Shown: one piece after another, positions 9,329 through 19,033 of the stretch
Position numbering within the stretch: the first letter of the stretch is position 1
Layout: each line of letters opens with the position of its first letter
Source: Halioglobus sp.
GTDB taxonomy: Bacteria > Pseudomonadota > Gammaproteobacteria > Pseudomonadales > Halieaceae
Length of the DNA: 56,344 bases
NCBI GenBank assembly: GCA_020443345.1
Contig: JAGRIH010000024.1
Span: forward strand, 1 to 56,344
Reading direction: 5' to 3'
Notes under the pieces: model-generated
Told to the model about the DNA's origin: nothing
The model's database searches: none
What the model saw: only the letters and a program-made list of their open reading frames with translations
Position numbers and translations under genes: made by a program

Positions 9329-9458
9329 TGGTGCAGGCTATCGGACCGGCGTCAGATCGGGTATCGATTGATGGGACCGTACGATGCCTGCGCGCGGCCT
9401 GCCAGCTCAGTGCCGTCTCATTGGTTTTATGGCCGTCATTATACGCGCTCGATACGGA

Positions 9459-11771
9459 TCACATCCAGTAGCGGCGCTGTCGGTGGCGCTGTGCCTCGAC
9501 CGCGACGAGCCGTCCCGCCACCACCTCGAATTCCAGTGCGCCCAGCTCCGCCGTGGCCAGCGGCGCCAGGCCGTTGCGGCGCAGCGTTTGCAGCACGTCG
9601 GGATGCGGGTGGCCGAAGCGGTTGGCGTAGCCGTGGCTGATCACCACCGTATCCGGGCGCACTGTCTTGAGCAGGGTCTGGGTGGTGGATGTGGCGCTGC
9701 CGTGGTGCGCCAGCAGCAGCCAGTCGCTGCGCAGCGCCGCGCCCCAGCGGCGCACCAGGAGGCGTTCGCGCTGTGCTTCGATATCGCCAGGCAGCAGCAG
9801 CCGGTAGCCGTCGATATCCACCTGCAACACGCAGGAGCCGTTGTTGCTGCTCAAGCCCGCCTCCCCGGCGGGCGACAGGACGCGGAAGGTCTGCCCGCCC
9901 GGCCAGCGCCAGGACTGGCCGGCCCGGCAGGGGTGCCCGCCCGCAACCCGCCCCTCAGCGCCGCCGCGCAGGAACCGATGCACCGCCATGGCGCGGCGCA
10001 CCGTGGCCGTACCGGCGCTGTGGTCCCGGTCCGGATGACTGACCACCAGGGTGTCGAGCGAACGCACGCCTTGCGCGCGCAGATAGGGCACTATAACCCA
10101 GTGCGCCATGGTCACCCCCTCGGGATCGCCCCCGCCGGTATCGTACAGCAGCGCGCGGGAGCCGGCGCGCAGCACCACCGCGGTCCCCTGTCCGACGTCG
10201 AGCACGGTGATGCGCGTCACCCGGTCAGCCTCGCGGACCACTCCCGCTTGCAGCGGCAGCAGCAGGGGCAGCAACAGCAGCGGCGCGGCTGCGGCGAGGG
10301 CCCGGCGCCCCGGCAGCGCCAGCAACGTCACTCCGAGCAGGGCCAGCAGCACCGCCGGCAGCGAGGCGGCGATGCTGTGGTACAGCCAGGGGCTGTACCG
10401 GTGCGCCAGTTCCGCCGCCCCGGGCAGCAGGTGCTGCAGCGGCCATCCGGCCAGGTGCCACAGCGCCGCGGCAGCACTGGACCAGCCCAGCAGCGAACAG
10501 GTCACACCCAGCAGCGCCAGCGGCACGACCACCAGCCCCACCAGTGGAATCATCACCAGGTTGGCCAGGGCGGCGACCAGGCTGGCGCCGCCAAACCACC
10601 ACGCGCCCAGCGGCAGCATGACCAGCGACATAAACAGGTGGGTAAACAACAGCCGCCGCGCAAGGCTCGTGCCGCGCTGCCAGTGCGACAGCCACAACAG
10701 GGCGGCGACCGCCAGGAACGACAGCCAGAAACCGCTGCCCAGCGCCGCCAGCGGATTGAGCACCAGCACCACCGCCGCCGCCAGCAACAGGTTGTTGGCG
10801 CTGCCGCTGCGCCGTCCGGCCAGCGCGGCCAGGACAAAACAGGCCAGCATGCACAGCGCACGCAGCGTAGCCAGGGAAAACCCCGCCAGGGCCGCGTAGC
10901 AGCCCGCACACAGCAGGGCCAGGGCACCGGGCAGCCAGCTCGCGCGCCACCCGGCCAGCAGGAACAGACGCAACGCAGTGCGGCCGGCCAGGTAGCCGGC
11001 CCCCGCCACCAGCGAGACGTGCAGGCCGGAGATGACCAGCAGATGGTTGATACCGTAATGCTGCAACAGGCTCCACAGGCGGTTGTCGATACCGCTCTTG
11101 TCGGCCACCGTGACAGCGCGCAGTATCGCCGTCACCGCCGGTGCCAGCGGCAGGCGCGCAATGCGCTCACTGATGGCCAGGCGCGTGCGATCGCGCAGAC
11201 CCGCCCGGGCATGGGCGGGTGGCTGGTACTCGACGCGCCCGGCGCTGGCGTTGCCCACAGCGTCGATACCGGTCTGGGCATACCAGGCCTGCAAATTGAA
11301 GGCCCCCGGATTGGCCAGACCCCAGGGCCGCTTCAGGCGGGCCTCGAAGCGCCACCGCTGCCCGGGCACCACCGGCTGCTCGCCGTAGTAGGATAACAGC
11401 ACCCGTCTGGGGCCGACGCAGTGGACCGCCTGCACGGCGCGCAAGTCAAATTCGAAACGCTGGCGGATCACCCCTTCGCGCAGCGTGCTCACCCGGGGCA
11501 GTGACGCCACCGTTCCCCACAGCGTCAGCGGCTGCCGGACACACTCGACCGGCAGCCGGTGCTGCAGTGTGTTCACTCCGTGGACCACCCCCAGCACGCA
11601 GCCCAGCGCAATACCCGCGCACACCCGGCCTGCCCGGTAGCGGCCGCACAACAGCGCAACCGCGGCAATCGTGACCAGGCCGGCGCAGCACAGCGCGGGC
11701 CGCTCGGGCAGGCTGCGCCACTGCGAGACCCAGATGATGCCGCCGATCAGTCCCGCCAGCCATGGCTGCAT
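9459..11771 (-). CDS. comEC: DNA internalization-related competence protein ComEC/Rec2
   Basis: 770-aa inner-membrane channel that passes single-stranded DNA into the cytoplasm during natural transformation. Features in order: N-terminal helices and an OB-like periplasmic domain, a competence-type multi-helix domain (INHLLVISGLHVSLVAG around 235-255), and a C-terminal metallo-beta-lactamase-like domain with LDVGQGTAVVL and HPDRDHSAG near residue 577. I chose the ATG at 11771; an upstream ATG at 11837 adds 22 residues unlike the family. The gene is monocistronic and divergent from the DUF2062 gene. Whether the organism is competent cannot be judged from one gene. Confidence 0.93.
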   Translation of the reverse strand: MQPWLAGLIGGIIWVSQWRSLPERPALCCAGLVTIAAVALLCGRYRAGRVCAGIALGCVLGVVHGVNTLQHRLPVECVRQPLTLWGTVASLPRVSTLREGVIRQRFEFDLRAVQAVHCVGPRRVLLSYYGEQPVVPGQRWRFEARLKRPWGLANPGAFNLQAWYAQTGIDAVGNASAGRVEYQPPAHARAGLRDRTRLAISERIARLPLAPAVTAILRAVTVADKSGIDNRLWSLLQHYGINHLLVISGLHVSLVAGAGYLAGRTALRLFLLAGWRASWLPGALALLCAGCYAALAGFSLATLRALCMLACFVLAALAGRRSGSANNLLLAAAVVLVLNPLAALGSGFWLSFLAVAALLWLSHWQRGTSLARRLLFTHLFMSLVMLPLGAWWFGGASLVAALANLVMIPLVGLVVVPLALLGVTCSLLGWSSAAAALWHLAGWPLQHLLPGAAELAHRYSPWLYHSIAASLPAVLLALLGVTLLALPGRRALAAAAPLLLLPLLLPLQAGVVREADRVTRITVLDVGQGTAVVLRAGSRALLYDTGGGDPEGVTMAHWVIVPYLRAQGVRSLDTLVVSHPDRDHSAGTATVRRAMAVHRFLRGGAEGRVAGGHPCRAGQSWRWPGGQTFRVLSPAGEAGLSSNNGSCVLQVDIDGYRLLLPGDIEAQRERLLVRRWGAALRSDWLLLAHHGSATSTTQTLLKTVRPDTVVISHGYANRFGHPHPDVLQTLRRNGLAPLATAELGALEFEVVAGRLVAVEAQRHRQRRYWM

Positions 11772-11947
11772 GTCACACCTCCACCGCGGCAACACCGTGC
11801 CGGCACCTTCCTGGAGAACGCCCGGATTTACAGGCATAATGTCCGCCGAGCGGCAGTGCCGCCGCGCCGCGCGGCGTGTCCCGGTTCCAGCGCCCAGCCA
11901 ATCACATCGTCAAGGCCAAGAGAACGTCACTTTCGATCAGCTCATCC

Positions 11948-12487
11948 ATGCCCAAGAAAACCCTGAAAATGCTGCTGCCCAGCGCGGCGCGGATGCGGCG
12001 GATCAAGTCGCTGGAAATACTGGGTGAGTGGATCTACGCCAGCAATCTGTGGCATATCAATCGCTACTCCGCCTCGATGGCTTTTTTTGTCGGGCTTTTT
12101 ATCGCGTTTATACCGGTGCCGGGGCAGATGGTGGTGGCGGCGGCCCTGGCAGTCCTGCTGCGCTGCAACATGCCCCTGTCCGTCAGTTTGGTGTGGGTCA
12201 CCAACCCGGTCACCATGCCGGCCCTGTTTTTCCTGGCCTACAAAGTGGGCGCACTGATCATCGGGGTGCCGGTCAGGCATATCCGCTTCGAGCTGAGTTT
12301 TCACTGGCTGGCCAACAGCCTGCAGACGATCTGGGAGCCCTTTCTACTGGGCTGCCTGATCTGCGGGTTGTTCTGCGGCAGTGTGGGTTATTTTGTCGTC
12401 AGCATGCTGTGGCGCTGGCGGGTAGTGCGCCTGTGGCGCGAGCGCAAGGCCGCCCGCAGACAGAAAAAACTCAGCGATCCTCGTTGA
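11948..12487 (+). CDS. DUF2062 domain membrane protein
   Basis: 179-aa protein with a basic N-terminus, then hydrophobic segments around MAFFVGLFIAFIPVPGQMVVAAALAVLL and a WVTNPVTMPALFF motif that is the hallmark of DUF2062, and a basic C-terminal tail. Function is unknown. The same neighbour is found beside comEC in pseudomonads. The ATG at 11948 (MPKKTLKML) is preferred over an in-frame ATG at 11876 because family members start this way; no strong ribosome-binding site is seen. Its 3' end overlaps the 3' end of lolE on the opposite strand by 17 bases. Confidence 0.85.
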   Translation: MPKKTLKMLLPSAARMRRIKSLEILGEWIYASNLWHINRYSASMAFFVGLFIAFIPVPGQMVVAAALAVLLRCNMPLSVSLVWVTNPVTMPALFFLAYKVGALIIGVPVRHIRFELSFHWLANSLQTIWEPFLLGCLICGLFCGSVGYFVVSMLWRWRVVRLWRERKAARRQKKLSDPR

Positions 12488-13715
12488 GGACCAGGGCCGG
12501 AGCCAGTGCCGCGGCGCGCCGCGCCGGATAAATCGCCGCCAGCACGCACATGGCAAACGCCGCGCCCGCCACCAGCAGCACATCGCGCGCCAGCAGGTCC
12601 ACCGGCAGGAACGACACCGGGTAGACGTCCGTGTTGAGGAAGTGCATCCCCAGCACTCGCTCCAGACCCGCCACGACAGTGGGTACGGCCCGGGCACCCA
12701 GGGCGCCCAGCGCAGCGCCCAGCGCGACACCCACCAGCCCAATCATGGCGCCCTGTGCGATGAACACCCAGGCGATATCGGCCGGGGACGCCCCCAGGGT
12801 GCGCAGGATGGCGATATCGCCGCGCTTGTCGAATACCACCAGCACCAGCGACGACACGACATTGAAGGCCGCCACGGCAATGATCGACAGCAGCAGTACC
12901 GCCACCAGCCGGCGCGACAACTGGATGGCGGAATAGAGGTTGCCGTGGGTCATCATCCAGTTGGTGGTGTAGTAGCCGGCGGGCAGGTTGTTCATCAGTT
13001 CCCAGCCGATACGCGACACCGCGAACAAATCCCGCGTCACCACCTGCAGGCCGCTCACCGCGGTGTCCAGGCCCGCCAGGCGCGACGCCAGCGGCAGGTG
13101 CAACAAAGCGGTGGACTGATCCAGTTCCGTGCCGGTGTCGAGCACCGCACTGAGGCGCACACGGTGCCAGCGCGTACCGCGACTCGCCGCGCCCGGCCCG
13201 CTTCCCGGTACGATCAGCGTCACCTGCTGTCCGGGTGTTACCCCCAGTTTGTCCGCGATGCCAACCCCCAGTACCAGGCCGTCAGGATCACCGCTAAATG
13301 CCTCCACCTGCGCGGCCGACAGCGCGCGCAGCAGGCGCCTGGAGGTCAGTTCAGCGGCGCCGTCCAGGCCGATCCCGCGAGCCGTTTCAATCCGCTTGCC
13401 GTGCATGAACAGGGCATCGAACCCGGTGAAGGGCGCCACATCCACTACCTGGGGATGGCTGCGCAGCCGCGCCGCCACGGTGTGCCAGTCCCGGATCGGC
13501 GCCGCGGCCTGCACGGTGATGTGCGGCACCATGCCCAGGATGCGCTGGCGCATCTCCTTGTCGAAACCGTTCATCACCGAGAGCACTACGATCAGCAGGC
13601 TGATGGCCAGCACCAGGCCAAGCATGGACAGCGTGGACAGAAACGTCGCGAGGTGGCCGCTGCCGAAGGCAAAGGTGTAGCGCGCGGCGATGCGCAGGCG
13701 GTCGGTGCGCCTCAC
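12471..13715 (-). CDS. lolE: lipoprotein-releasing ABC transporter permease (LolE position)
   Basis: 414-aa permease of the LolC/LolE (FtsX-like) family, which extracts mature lipoproteins from the inner membrane and hands them to LolA. N-terminal helix with LSVMNGFDKEMRQRILGM, a large periplasmic domain, and three C-terminal helices (AAFNVVSSLVLVVFDKRGDIAILRTLGAS). The GTG start overlaps the lolD stop as GTGA. It is assigned as LolE because it is the second permease, downstream of lolD, as in E. coli lolCDE. The C versus E identity rests on order only. Confidence 0.9.
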   Translation of the reverse strand: MRRTDRLRIAARYTFAFGSGHLATFLSTLSMLGLVLAISLLIVVLSVMNGFDKEMRQRILGMVPHITVQAAAPIRDWHTVAARLRSHPQVVDVAPFTGFDALFMHGKRIETARGIGLDGAAELTSRRLLRALSAAQVEAFSGDPDGLVLGVGIADKLGVTPGQQVTLIVPGSGPGAASRGTRWHRVRLSAVLDTGTELDQSTALLHLPLASRLAGLDTAVSGLQVVTRDLFAVSRIGWELMNNLPAGYYTTNWMMTHGNLYSAIQLSRRLVAVLLLSIIAVAAFNVVSSLVLVVFDKRGDIAILRTLGASPADIAWVFIAQGAMIGLVGVALGAALGALGARAVPTVVAGLERVLGMHFLNTDVYPVSFLPVDLLARDVLLVAGAAFAMCVLAAIYPARRAAALAPALVLNEDR

Positions 13716-14392
13716 CGGATCTCCCGCAGGCCCCCGTCACGCAGTTCCAGGGTGCGGTGCATGTGGGCGGCGATGGCCGGGTCGTGGGTCACTACCACGA
13801 AACTGGCCTGCTCCTGGCCTAGTGCGTCGATCAGGGCCAGCACCTGCGCGGCGGACTGCGGGTCCAGATTCCCGGTGGGTTCATCCATCAGGACACAGTC
13901 GGGGCTGGCCACCAGCGCCCGCGCGATCGCCACCCGCTGGCGCTCCCCGCCGGACAACTGGGCGGGGCGGTGATCCAGGCGGTGCCCCATGCCCACGCGC
14001 TGCAGCATCTCCCGCGCCCGCTGCCAGGCCCGGGTGCGGGGCTCACCGCCGATCAGCAGCGGCATGCCGACGTTTTCCAGGGCGTCGAACTCCGGCAGCA
14101 GGTGGTGAAACTGGTACACGAAGCCCAGCCGCCGGTTGCGCAGCTCGCACAGCGCCCGCTCGTCCAGCGTGGCGAGGTCGCAACCGCGCATCAGCACCCG
14201 GCCGCGCGTGGGGTGATCCAGGGCGCCCAACAAATTGAGCAGGGTCGACTTGCCCGAGCCAGACGCGCCGACCACGGCTATTTTCTCCCCGGCAGCCAGC
14301 GACAATTCGACATCCTGCAACACGGTCACCCTGCGGTCACCGTCTGCGTAGACCCGGCACAGCGCCTCACAGTGCAACATCGGCTCACTCAT
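13712..14392 (-). CDS. lolD: lipoprotein-releasing system ATP-binding protein LolD
   Basis: 226-aa ATPase powering LolC/LolE. Walker A GASGSGKSTLLNLLG, Q-loop region VYQFHHLLPEFDALENV (the LLPEF segment is typical of LolD), signature LSGGERQRVAIARAL and Walker B CVLMDEPTGNLD are all present. I start at ATG 14392, preceded by GAGGT and overlapping the lolC stop by 8 bases; the longer form from 14419 would extend further into lolC. Confidence 0.95.
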   Translation of the reverse strand: MSEPMLHCEALCRVYADGDRRVTVLQDVELSLAAGEKIAVVGASGSGKSTLLNLLGALDHPTRGRVLMRGCDLATLDERALCELRNRRLGFVYQFHHLLPEFDALENVGMPLLIGGEPRTRAWQRAREMLQRVGMGHRLDHRPAQLSGGERQRVAIARALVASPDCVLMDEPTGNLDPQSAAQVLALIDALGQEQASFVVVTHDPAIAAHMHRTLELRDGGLREIR

Positions 14393-15626
14393 AGCGCAGT
14401 ACCTCGGCGGGCGCCACACGGGCGGCGCGCCAGGCCGGGTAGAGGGTGGCCAGCAGGCTCAGCGACAGCGCGGCGAGCACCACGGCGCTGACATCGGACC
14501 ACTGCAGGCGGGCCGGCAGTTCACTGATGAAGTACACGGACGGATCGAACAACTTTACACCGAGCACCTGCTCGCCAAATGCGGTGATGGGTGCGATATA
14601 CGTGGCCAGCAGGACGCCGAGCAGCGCACCCCCCGAAATGCCCACCGTGGCCAGCCCCAGCCCGTGGGCGATAAAAATCAGCATGATGCCGCGGGCGCGA
14701 GCCCCCATGGTGCGCAGGACGGCGATGTCGCGGCGCTTCTCCGCCACTGACATCACCAGGGTGGAAACAATATTGAACGCGGCCACCGCCACCACGGACA
14801 ACAGCAGCAGACTCACCATGAGCTTCTCCAGTTTGACCGCGCGGAACAGCGAGCCCTGGGTCTGGCTCCAGTTGCGCACCCGATAGTCCGCCGGCAAATG
14901 CTCGGCCAGGGCCGCCATGATCTGCGGCGCGGCAAACAGGTCGCGCGTTTTCACCTGCAGGCCGTCCACTGCCCCGGGGGTCCCCAGCAGCTTCTGGCCG
15001 GTAGCCAAAGACACGTAGGCCTGGTGCACGTCCGGCTGTGCGCCCACTTCGAACAAGCCGGACACCCGCAGGCGTTTGGTACGCGGGAACACACCCAGCG
15101 GCGTGACCGTCAGACGGGGCACGGTGACCTCCACCTCATCCCCCGGCTGCACCGCGAGTATGCGCGCCAGCGTGGCGCCCAGCACCACGTTGAATGCGCC
15201 GGCTTCGAGGCTGTCGAGATCGCCGGCGACCATCGCCTGGGCAATACGCGAAACCCCGCGCTCCAACTGCGGGTCGATCGCGGTGAGCACCGCGCCCTGC
15301 AGATTGCGCGTGCTGCGCAGAATGACCTTGTCGCTGATATAGGGCGACACCGCGATGACACCGGGCTGCGCGGCGATGCGCTCGAGGACCTCGCGCCACT
15401 GAGTGATACCCCCGGGGCCGCCCTCGACGTAGCCGTGGGCGACGAGCGACAGGATACGCCCGCGCAATTCACCGGCAAAACCGTTCATCACCGACAGCAC
15501 CACGATCAGGCTGGCCACCCCCAGCACCATACCCAGCATGGACACCAGGGCGATGACGGAGGTAAAGCGGTTGCGCTTGCGGCTGAAGCTGTAGCGCAGG
15601 CCGATAAACGGGGCGTAGTTGGCCAC
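14385..15626 (-). CDS. lolC: lipoprotein-releasing ABC transporter permease (LolC position)
   Basis: Second LolC/E-family permease, with FIGLRYSF near the start, LSVMNGFAGELRGRILSL, a periplasmic domain and three C-terminal helices (AAFNIVSTLVMSVAEKRRDIAVLRTMGAR). From GTG 15626 it is 413 aa, matching its partner's 414 aa; the open frame to 15758 would add 44 residues overlapping nqrM. No strong ribosome-binding site precedes this GTG, and TTG at 15647 is an alternative. First gene of lolC-lolD-lolE. Confidence 0.9.
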   Translation of the reverse strand: MANYAPFIGLRYSFSRKRNRFTSVIALVSMLGMVLGVASLIVVLSVMNGFAGELRGRILSLVAHGYVEGGPGGITQWREVLERIAAQPGVIAVSPYISDKVILRSTRNLQGAVLTAIDPQLERGVSRIAQAMVAGDLDSLEAGAFNVVLGATLARILAVQPGDEVEVTVPRLTVTPLGVFPRTKRLRVSGLFEVGAQPDVHQAYVSLATGQKLLGTPGAVDGLQVKTRDLFAAPQIMAALAEHLPADYRVRNWSQTQGSLFRAVKLEKLMVSLLLLSVVAVAAFNIVSTLVMSVAEKRRDIAVLRTMGARARGIMLIFIAHGLGLATVGISGGALLGVLLATYIAPITAFGEQVLGVKLFDPSVYFISELPARLQWSDVSAVVLAALSLSLLATLYPAWRAARVAPAEVLRYE

Positions 15627-15664
15627 CGTGCTGCGCAGCGCAGACAAGAAGCGGCAATTCCCGG

Positions 15665-15898
15665 TTACTGGTCGGCGCGGTAAAACAGTTGCGGCTTGTC
15701 CCGCTCCGCCTGTGCTTCGCGGCTCGCCTCGTCGCAGCGTTTGGCGTTGCCGCCGCAAATCTCACAGCCGCTGTCGATACCCAGCGCACCCATGCCGCCA
15801 CAGGAGCCCTTGATCGGCTTGCGCCCGGCCATGACCCCGATCGCCATAATGGCGATAACCAGGCCGATTAGCAGTGCCGTGATCAGAAACAATGTCAT
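15665..15898 (-). CDS. nqrM: Na+-NQR maturation protein NqrM
   Basis: 77-aa protein with one N-terminal membrane helix (about 4-23) and a cysteine-rich tail holding C33, C45, C48 and C55 in GSCGG and SGCEICGG contexts. This is the pattern of NqrM (formerly DUF539), which is needed to install the iron centre between NqrD and NqrE. ATG start. It lies 27 bases after apbE, and the pair sits downstream of nqrA-F, the standard maturation arrangement. The cysteine count and position make the assignment firm despite the small size. Confidence 0.92.
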   Translation of the reverse strand: MTLFLITALLIGLVIAIMAIGVMAGRKPIKGSCGGMGALGIDSGCEICGGNAKRCDEASREAQAERDKPQLFYRADQ

Positions 15899-15925
15899 GG
15901 TGTTGTTCTCCCGGGCAAAGTCGCC

Positions 15926-16954
15926 CTACCGCGGACCGTCCGCCAGGTACTGCGCGAAGCCATCGGTGTAACTGGACTGATAATTGTCGCCCACGCGGCG
16001 GATAAAATACACCGCCAGATCCCGCTGTTGCGCCACCGCGGTGGCGCGCTCGCTGCCGAGGACCTCGAGCGCGGTGGCCCAGGCATCGGCCAGCATGGCA
16101 CTATCGGCAATCACCGTGACCGACACCAGATCGTGCGCCACCGGATAACCCGTGCGCGGATCGATACTGTGCGAGTAGCGCACGCCGTCCAGCTCGAAAA
16201 AATTGCGGTAATCGCCGGAGGTCGCCACCGCCACATCCGTCACCGCCAGCGCTGCCGCCACGCTGCGCGCGGCGCTGTCGGGCCGCTCGATGGCGATGCG
16301 CCAGGCGTCGCCGCGCGGGCTGCGGCCGGCCACGCGCACCTCCCCGCCGACTTCCACCATGAAGCGCGCCACGCCCTGCCCCAGCAGCCAGTCGGCCACT
16401 GCGTCCACCGCGTAGCCCTTGGCGATAGAGGAAAAATCCAGCGACAGCGGCGCCTGTTTCATGGCGCGCGAGCCGCTGACATCCAGGCGCAGCTTGTCCT
16501 GGCCCACCACCGCCAGCAGTTGCGCAATTTTTGGCGCATCCGGCACAGCAGCCGCGCCGCGCGTCGGTCCGAAACCCCACAGGTCCACCAGCGGCGCAAC
16601 CGTCACATCGTAGGCGCCCTCGCTGTGTCGTCCCACGTCCAGGGCGGCGGCCAGTACCTGCACGAAGGGGGGCGACAGCGTATACCAGGTAGCGACCGGT
16701 GCGCGATTGAAGCGGCTAATCTCGGAGTCTTCACGATAGGTGGACATACTGCGATCGACACCCTGGAGAATGTCCTCGATACCCGTCTGCAGTGCGGCGG
16801 ACTCGGGCGTCGAGGACCCGGATACCAAGGTGACGTGCCAGGCAGTGCCCATGGTGGCGCCGGACAGGCGCGCGGCCTGTTCCTGACTGCCACAACCCGC
16901 CAGCAGTAGCAGCATCACCGCATACAGCAGCCTGCTGAAAAAAAGCCGCTTCAT
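15926..16954 (-). CDS. apbE: FAD:protein FMN transferase, lipoprotein
   Basis: 342-aa periplasmic flavin transferase. A signal peptide ends in a lipobox LLAGC (Cys21), so the mature protein is membrane-anchored. SGATMGTAWHVT, DVTVAPLVDLWGFGP, LDFSSIAKGYAVDAVADWL and a C-terminal DAWATALEVLG segment are ApbE hallmarks. In this context its substrates are the threonines of NqrB (T226) and NqrC (T226 from the GTG start), to which it attaches FMN from FAD. It is separated from nqrF by 230 bases containing an inverted-repeat element, so it may have its own promoter. Confidence 0.94.
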   Translation of the reverse strand: MKRLFFSRLLYAVMLLLLAGCGSQEQAARLSGATMGTAWHVTLVSGSSTPESAALQTGIEDILQGVDRSMSTYREDSEISRFNRAPVATWYTLSPPFVQVLAAALDVGRHSEGAYDVTVAPLVDLWGFGPTRGAAAVPDAPKIAQLLAVVGQDKLRLDVSGSRAMKQAPLSLDFSSIAKGYAVDAVADWLLGQGVARFMVEVGGEVRVAGRSPRGDAWRIAIERPDSAARSVAAALAVTDVAVATSGDYRNFFELDGVRYSHSIDPRTGYPVAHDLVSVTVIADSAMLADAWATALEVLGSERATAVAQQRDLAVYFIRRVGDNYQSSYTDGFAQYLADGPR

Positions 16955-17004
16955 AAGATCAGTGACACTCGGTTGAGCGAGTAAATGGCATGTAGGCGTC
17001 GAAT

Positions 17005-17096
17005 CGAGTATAGCTTGTCGGGACCGTTGAGCGCATGGATGCGCGAATCGAGTCTACAGGGACGTACTTGCGACGTGTCACGACAAGCTATACTCG
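17005..17096. repeat. 92-bp element bounded by perfect 16-bp inverted repeats
   Basis: CGAGTATAGCTTGTCG at 17005-17020 is repeated exactly in inverted orientation at 17081-17096. Inside lies a second perfect palindrome, GCGCAT-GG-ATGCGC (17031-17044), then a short unpaired stretch with CTACAGGGACGTACTT. The element can fold as a long stem on either strand and has no T-run, so it is not a standard terminator. Its shape resembles dispersed palindromic repeats (MITE- or REP-type) known between genes of gammaproteobacteria. Only one copy is visible here. Confidence 0.7.
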
Positions 17097-17116
17097 GTTT
17101 GGCGCCGGTCTAACAA

Positions 17117-17149
17117 TATAGTTCCGTACTATAACCATCAAAAAATGGT
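17117..17149. other. two short AT-rich hairpins after nqrF
   Basis: TATAGT-TCCGT-ACTATA (17117-17133) and ACCAT-CAAAAAA-ATGGT (17134-17149) are back-to-back inverted repeats 36-68 bases beyond the nqrF stop. Neither is followed by a clear T-run on the minus strand. They could weakly terminate the nqr transcript or form part of an apbE promoter (TTGATG and TATATT occur on the minus strand 15 bases apart). Confidence 0.3.
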
Positions 17150-17184
17150 CTTTGGACGCCGTACTGCGCAGCCCCCCGACGACA

Positions 17185-18408
17185 CTATCCGCCAAAGTCA
17201 TCGAGCAGGATATTCTCCGGTTCCACGCCCAGGTCGGTCAGCATCTGGATGACCGCCGCGTTCATCATCGGCGGGCCGCACATGTAGTACTCGCAGTCCT
17301 CCGGCGCCGGGTGGTCCTTCAGGTACTGCTCGTACAGGACATTGTGGATAAAGCCGGTATAGCCCTCCCAGTTGTCCTCCGGCTGCGGGTCGGACAGCGC
17401 CACATGCCACTGAAAATTGTCGTTTTCCGCGGCGAGCTGGTCGTACTCGTCCTGGTAGAACATCTCGCGTAGCGAGCGCGCGCCGTACCAGAAGGAGATT
17501 TTGCGCCTGGAATTGAGGCGCTTGAGCTGGTCAAAGATATGCGAGCGCATCGGCGCCATGCCCGCGCCGCCGCCGATAAATACCATCTCGGCGTCCGTGT
17601 CCTTGGCAAAAAACTCCCCGAAGGGGCCGTAGACCGTCACCTTGTCGCCGGGTTTCAGGTTGAACACCCAGGAGGACATCTGGCCGCAGGGAATGCCCTC
17701 ACTGCCCGGCGGCGGCGTGGCGATACGGATATTGAACTTGACCACGCCCTGCTCTTCCGGGTAATTGGCCATCGAATAGGCGCGAATGACGGTTTCGGTG
17801 ACCGTCGACTCCAGCTTGAAAAAACCGAAATGCTCCCAGTCCCCCCGGTACTTTTCACCGATGTCGAAATCGCTGTACTTGACATGGTGCGGCGGGCATT
17901 CCAGTTGCACGTAGCCGCCGGCGCGAAAATCCACGTTCTCGCCCTCGGGCAGCTTGAGCGTCAGCTCCTTGATAAAGGTGGCGACATTGGGGTTGGAGGC
18001 CACCGTGCACTCCCACTGCTTGACGCCGAACACCTCCTCGGGCACCTCGATCTTCATGTCCTGCTTGACCGCGGTCTGGCAGCTCAGGCGCCAGCCCTCG
18101 GCGGCGTCGCGCTTGGTAAAGTGCGTCTCCTCGGTGGGCAGCATGGAGCCGCCACCTTCGAGCACCACGCACTTGCACTGGGCGCAGGTGCCGCCGCCGC
18201 CGCAGGCCGAGGGCAGGAAGAGATTGGCCTGGGACAGCGTCTGTAGCAGCTTGCCGCCGGCCGGTACCGTGATGACTTTCTCGCCGTTGATCTCGATACT
18301 CACGTCACCCGAACTCACCAGGGCGGAACGGGCGGCGAGAATAATGGCCACCAGCACCAGCACGATCACTGTGAACATGCTGACGCCGTATACAATAGTC
18401 ATATCCAT
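17185..18408 (-). CDS. nqrF: Na+-translocating NADH:quinone reductase subunit F
   Basis: 407-aa entry subunit, which takes electrons from NADH. One N-terminal membrane helix anchors a plant-type [2Fe-2S] ferredoxin domain with C69, C75, C78 and C110, nearly identical to the spacing in Vibrio cholerae. A ferredoxin-reductase domain follows, with FAD motif [12 protein letters not shown]-binding [12 protein letters not shown], and a C-terminal [10 protein letters not shown] and DDFGG. ATG start. Last of nqrA-F, 17 bases after nqrE. Confidence 0.98.
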   Translation of the reverse strand: MDMTIVYGVSMFTVIVLVLVAIILAARSALVSSGDVSIEINGEKVITVPAGGKLLQTLSQANLFLPSACGGGGTCAQCKCVVLEGGGSMLPTEETHFTKRDAAEGWRLSCQTAVKQDMKIEVPEEVFGVKQWECTVASNPNVATFIKELTLKLPEGENVDFRAGGYVQLECPPHHVKYSDFDIGEKYRGDWEHFGFFKLESTVTETVIRAYSMANYPEEQGVVKFNIRIATPPPGSEGIPCGQMSSWVFNLKPGDKVTVYGPFGEFFAKDTDAEMVFIGGGAGMAPMRSHIFDQLKRLNSRRKISFWYGARSLREMFYQDEYDQLAAENDNFQWHVALSDPQPEDNWEGYTGFIHNVLYEQYLKDHPAPEDCEYYMCGPPMMNAAVIQMLTDLGVEPENILLDDFGG

Positions 18409-18424
18409 ATCAGTTCAATCCCGC

Positions 18425-19033
18425 TCAGATATCGATGCCGCCGAACGACATAAAGCCCAGCGACATCAGGCCGGCCGCCATAAAGGTGATTCCCAGCCCC
18501 TGCAGGCCCTGGGGGATGTCGGAGTATTTCAGTTTTTCGCGGATACCCGCCAGGGCGACGATCGCCAGTGCCCAACCGACCCCGGAGCCCGCCCCGTAAA
18601 CCGCGCTCTCGGCCAGGTTGTAGTCGCGCTCCACCATGAACAGCGAGGCGCCGAGGATGGCGCAGTTTACGGTGATCAGCGGCAGGAAGATGCCCAGGGC
18701 GTTGTAGAGCGCGGGGACGAACTTGTCCAGGAACATCTCCAGAATCTGCACGATGGCGGCGATCACGCCGATGTAGGACAACAGCCCCAGAAAACTGAGG
18801 TCGACCTCCGGCAGCCCGGCCCAGGCCAGCGCGCCCTCCTTGAGCAGGTAGGCATGGATCAGGTAGTTGGCCGGCACCGTGATGGTGAGCACCACGGTGA
18901 CCGCGATACCCAGGCCCAGCGCCGGCTGGATTTTTTTGGAGATGGCCAGGAAGGTGCACATGCCCAGGAAAAAGGCCAGGGCCATGTTTTCGATAAAGAT
19001 GGAGCGGACGAACAGACTGAGGTAGTGTTCCAT
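18425..19033 (-). CDS. nqrE: Na+-translocating NADH:quinone reductase subunit E
   Basis: 202-aa six-helix membrane subunit, homologous to NqrD and to RnfA. Cysteines C26 (GMCTFLA) and C124 (VNCAILG) correspond to the ligands that, with two from NqrD, bind the intramembrane iron centre. ATG start placed immediately after the nqrD stop with no spacer, so translation is coupled. Confidence 0.97.
   Translation of the reverse strand: MEHYLSLFVRSIFIENMALAFFLGMCTFLAISKKIQPALGLGIAVTVVLTITVPANYLIHAYLLKEGALAWAGLPEVDLSFLGLLSYIGVIAAIVQILEMFLDKFVPALYNALGIFLPLITVNCAILGASLFMVERDYNLAESAVYGAGSGVGWALAIVALAGIREKLKYSDIPQGLQGLGITFMAAGLMSLGFMSFGGIDI

Noticed and set aside
9384-11396. 670-aa open frame antisense to comEC
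   Set aside because: Extremely Gln/Arg-rich translation typical of an antisense frame; ComEC motifs lie opposite.
17005-17096. simple rho-independent terminator of the nqr operon
   Set aside because: The arms are long and perfect but no T-run follows on either strand; it fits a dispersed repeat better.
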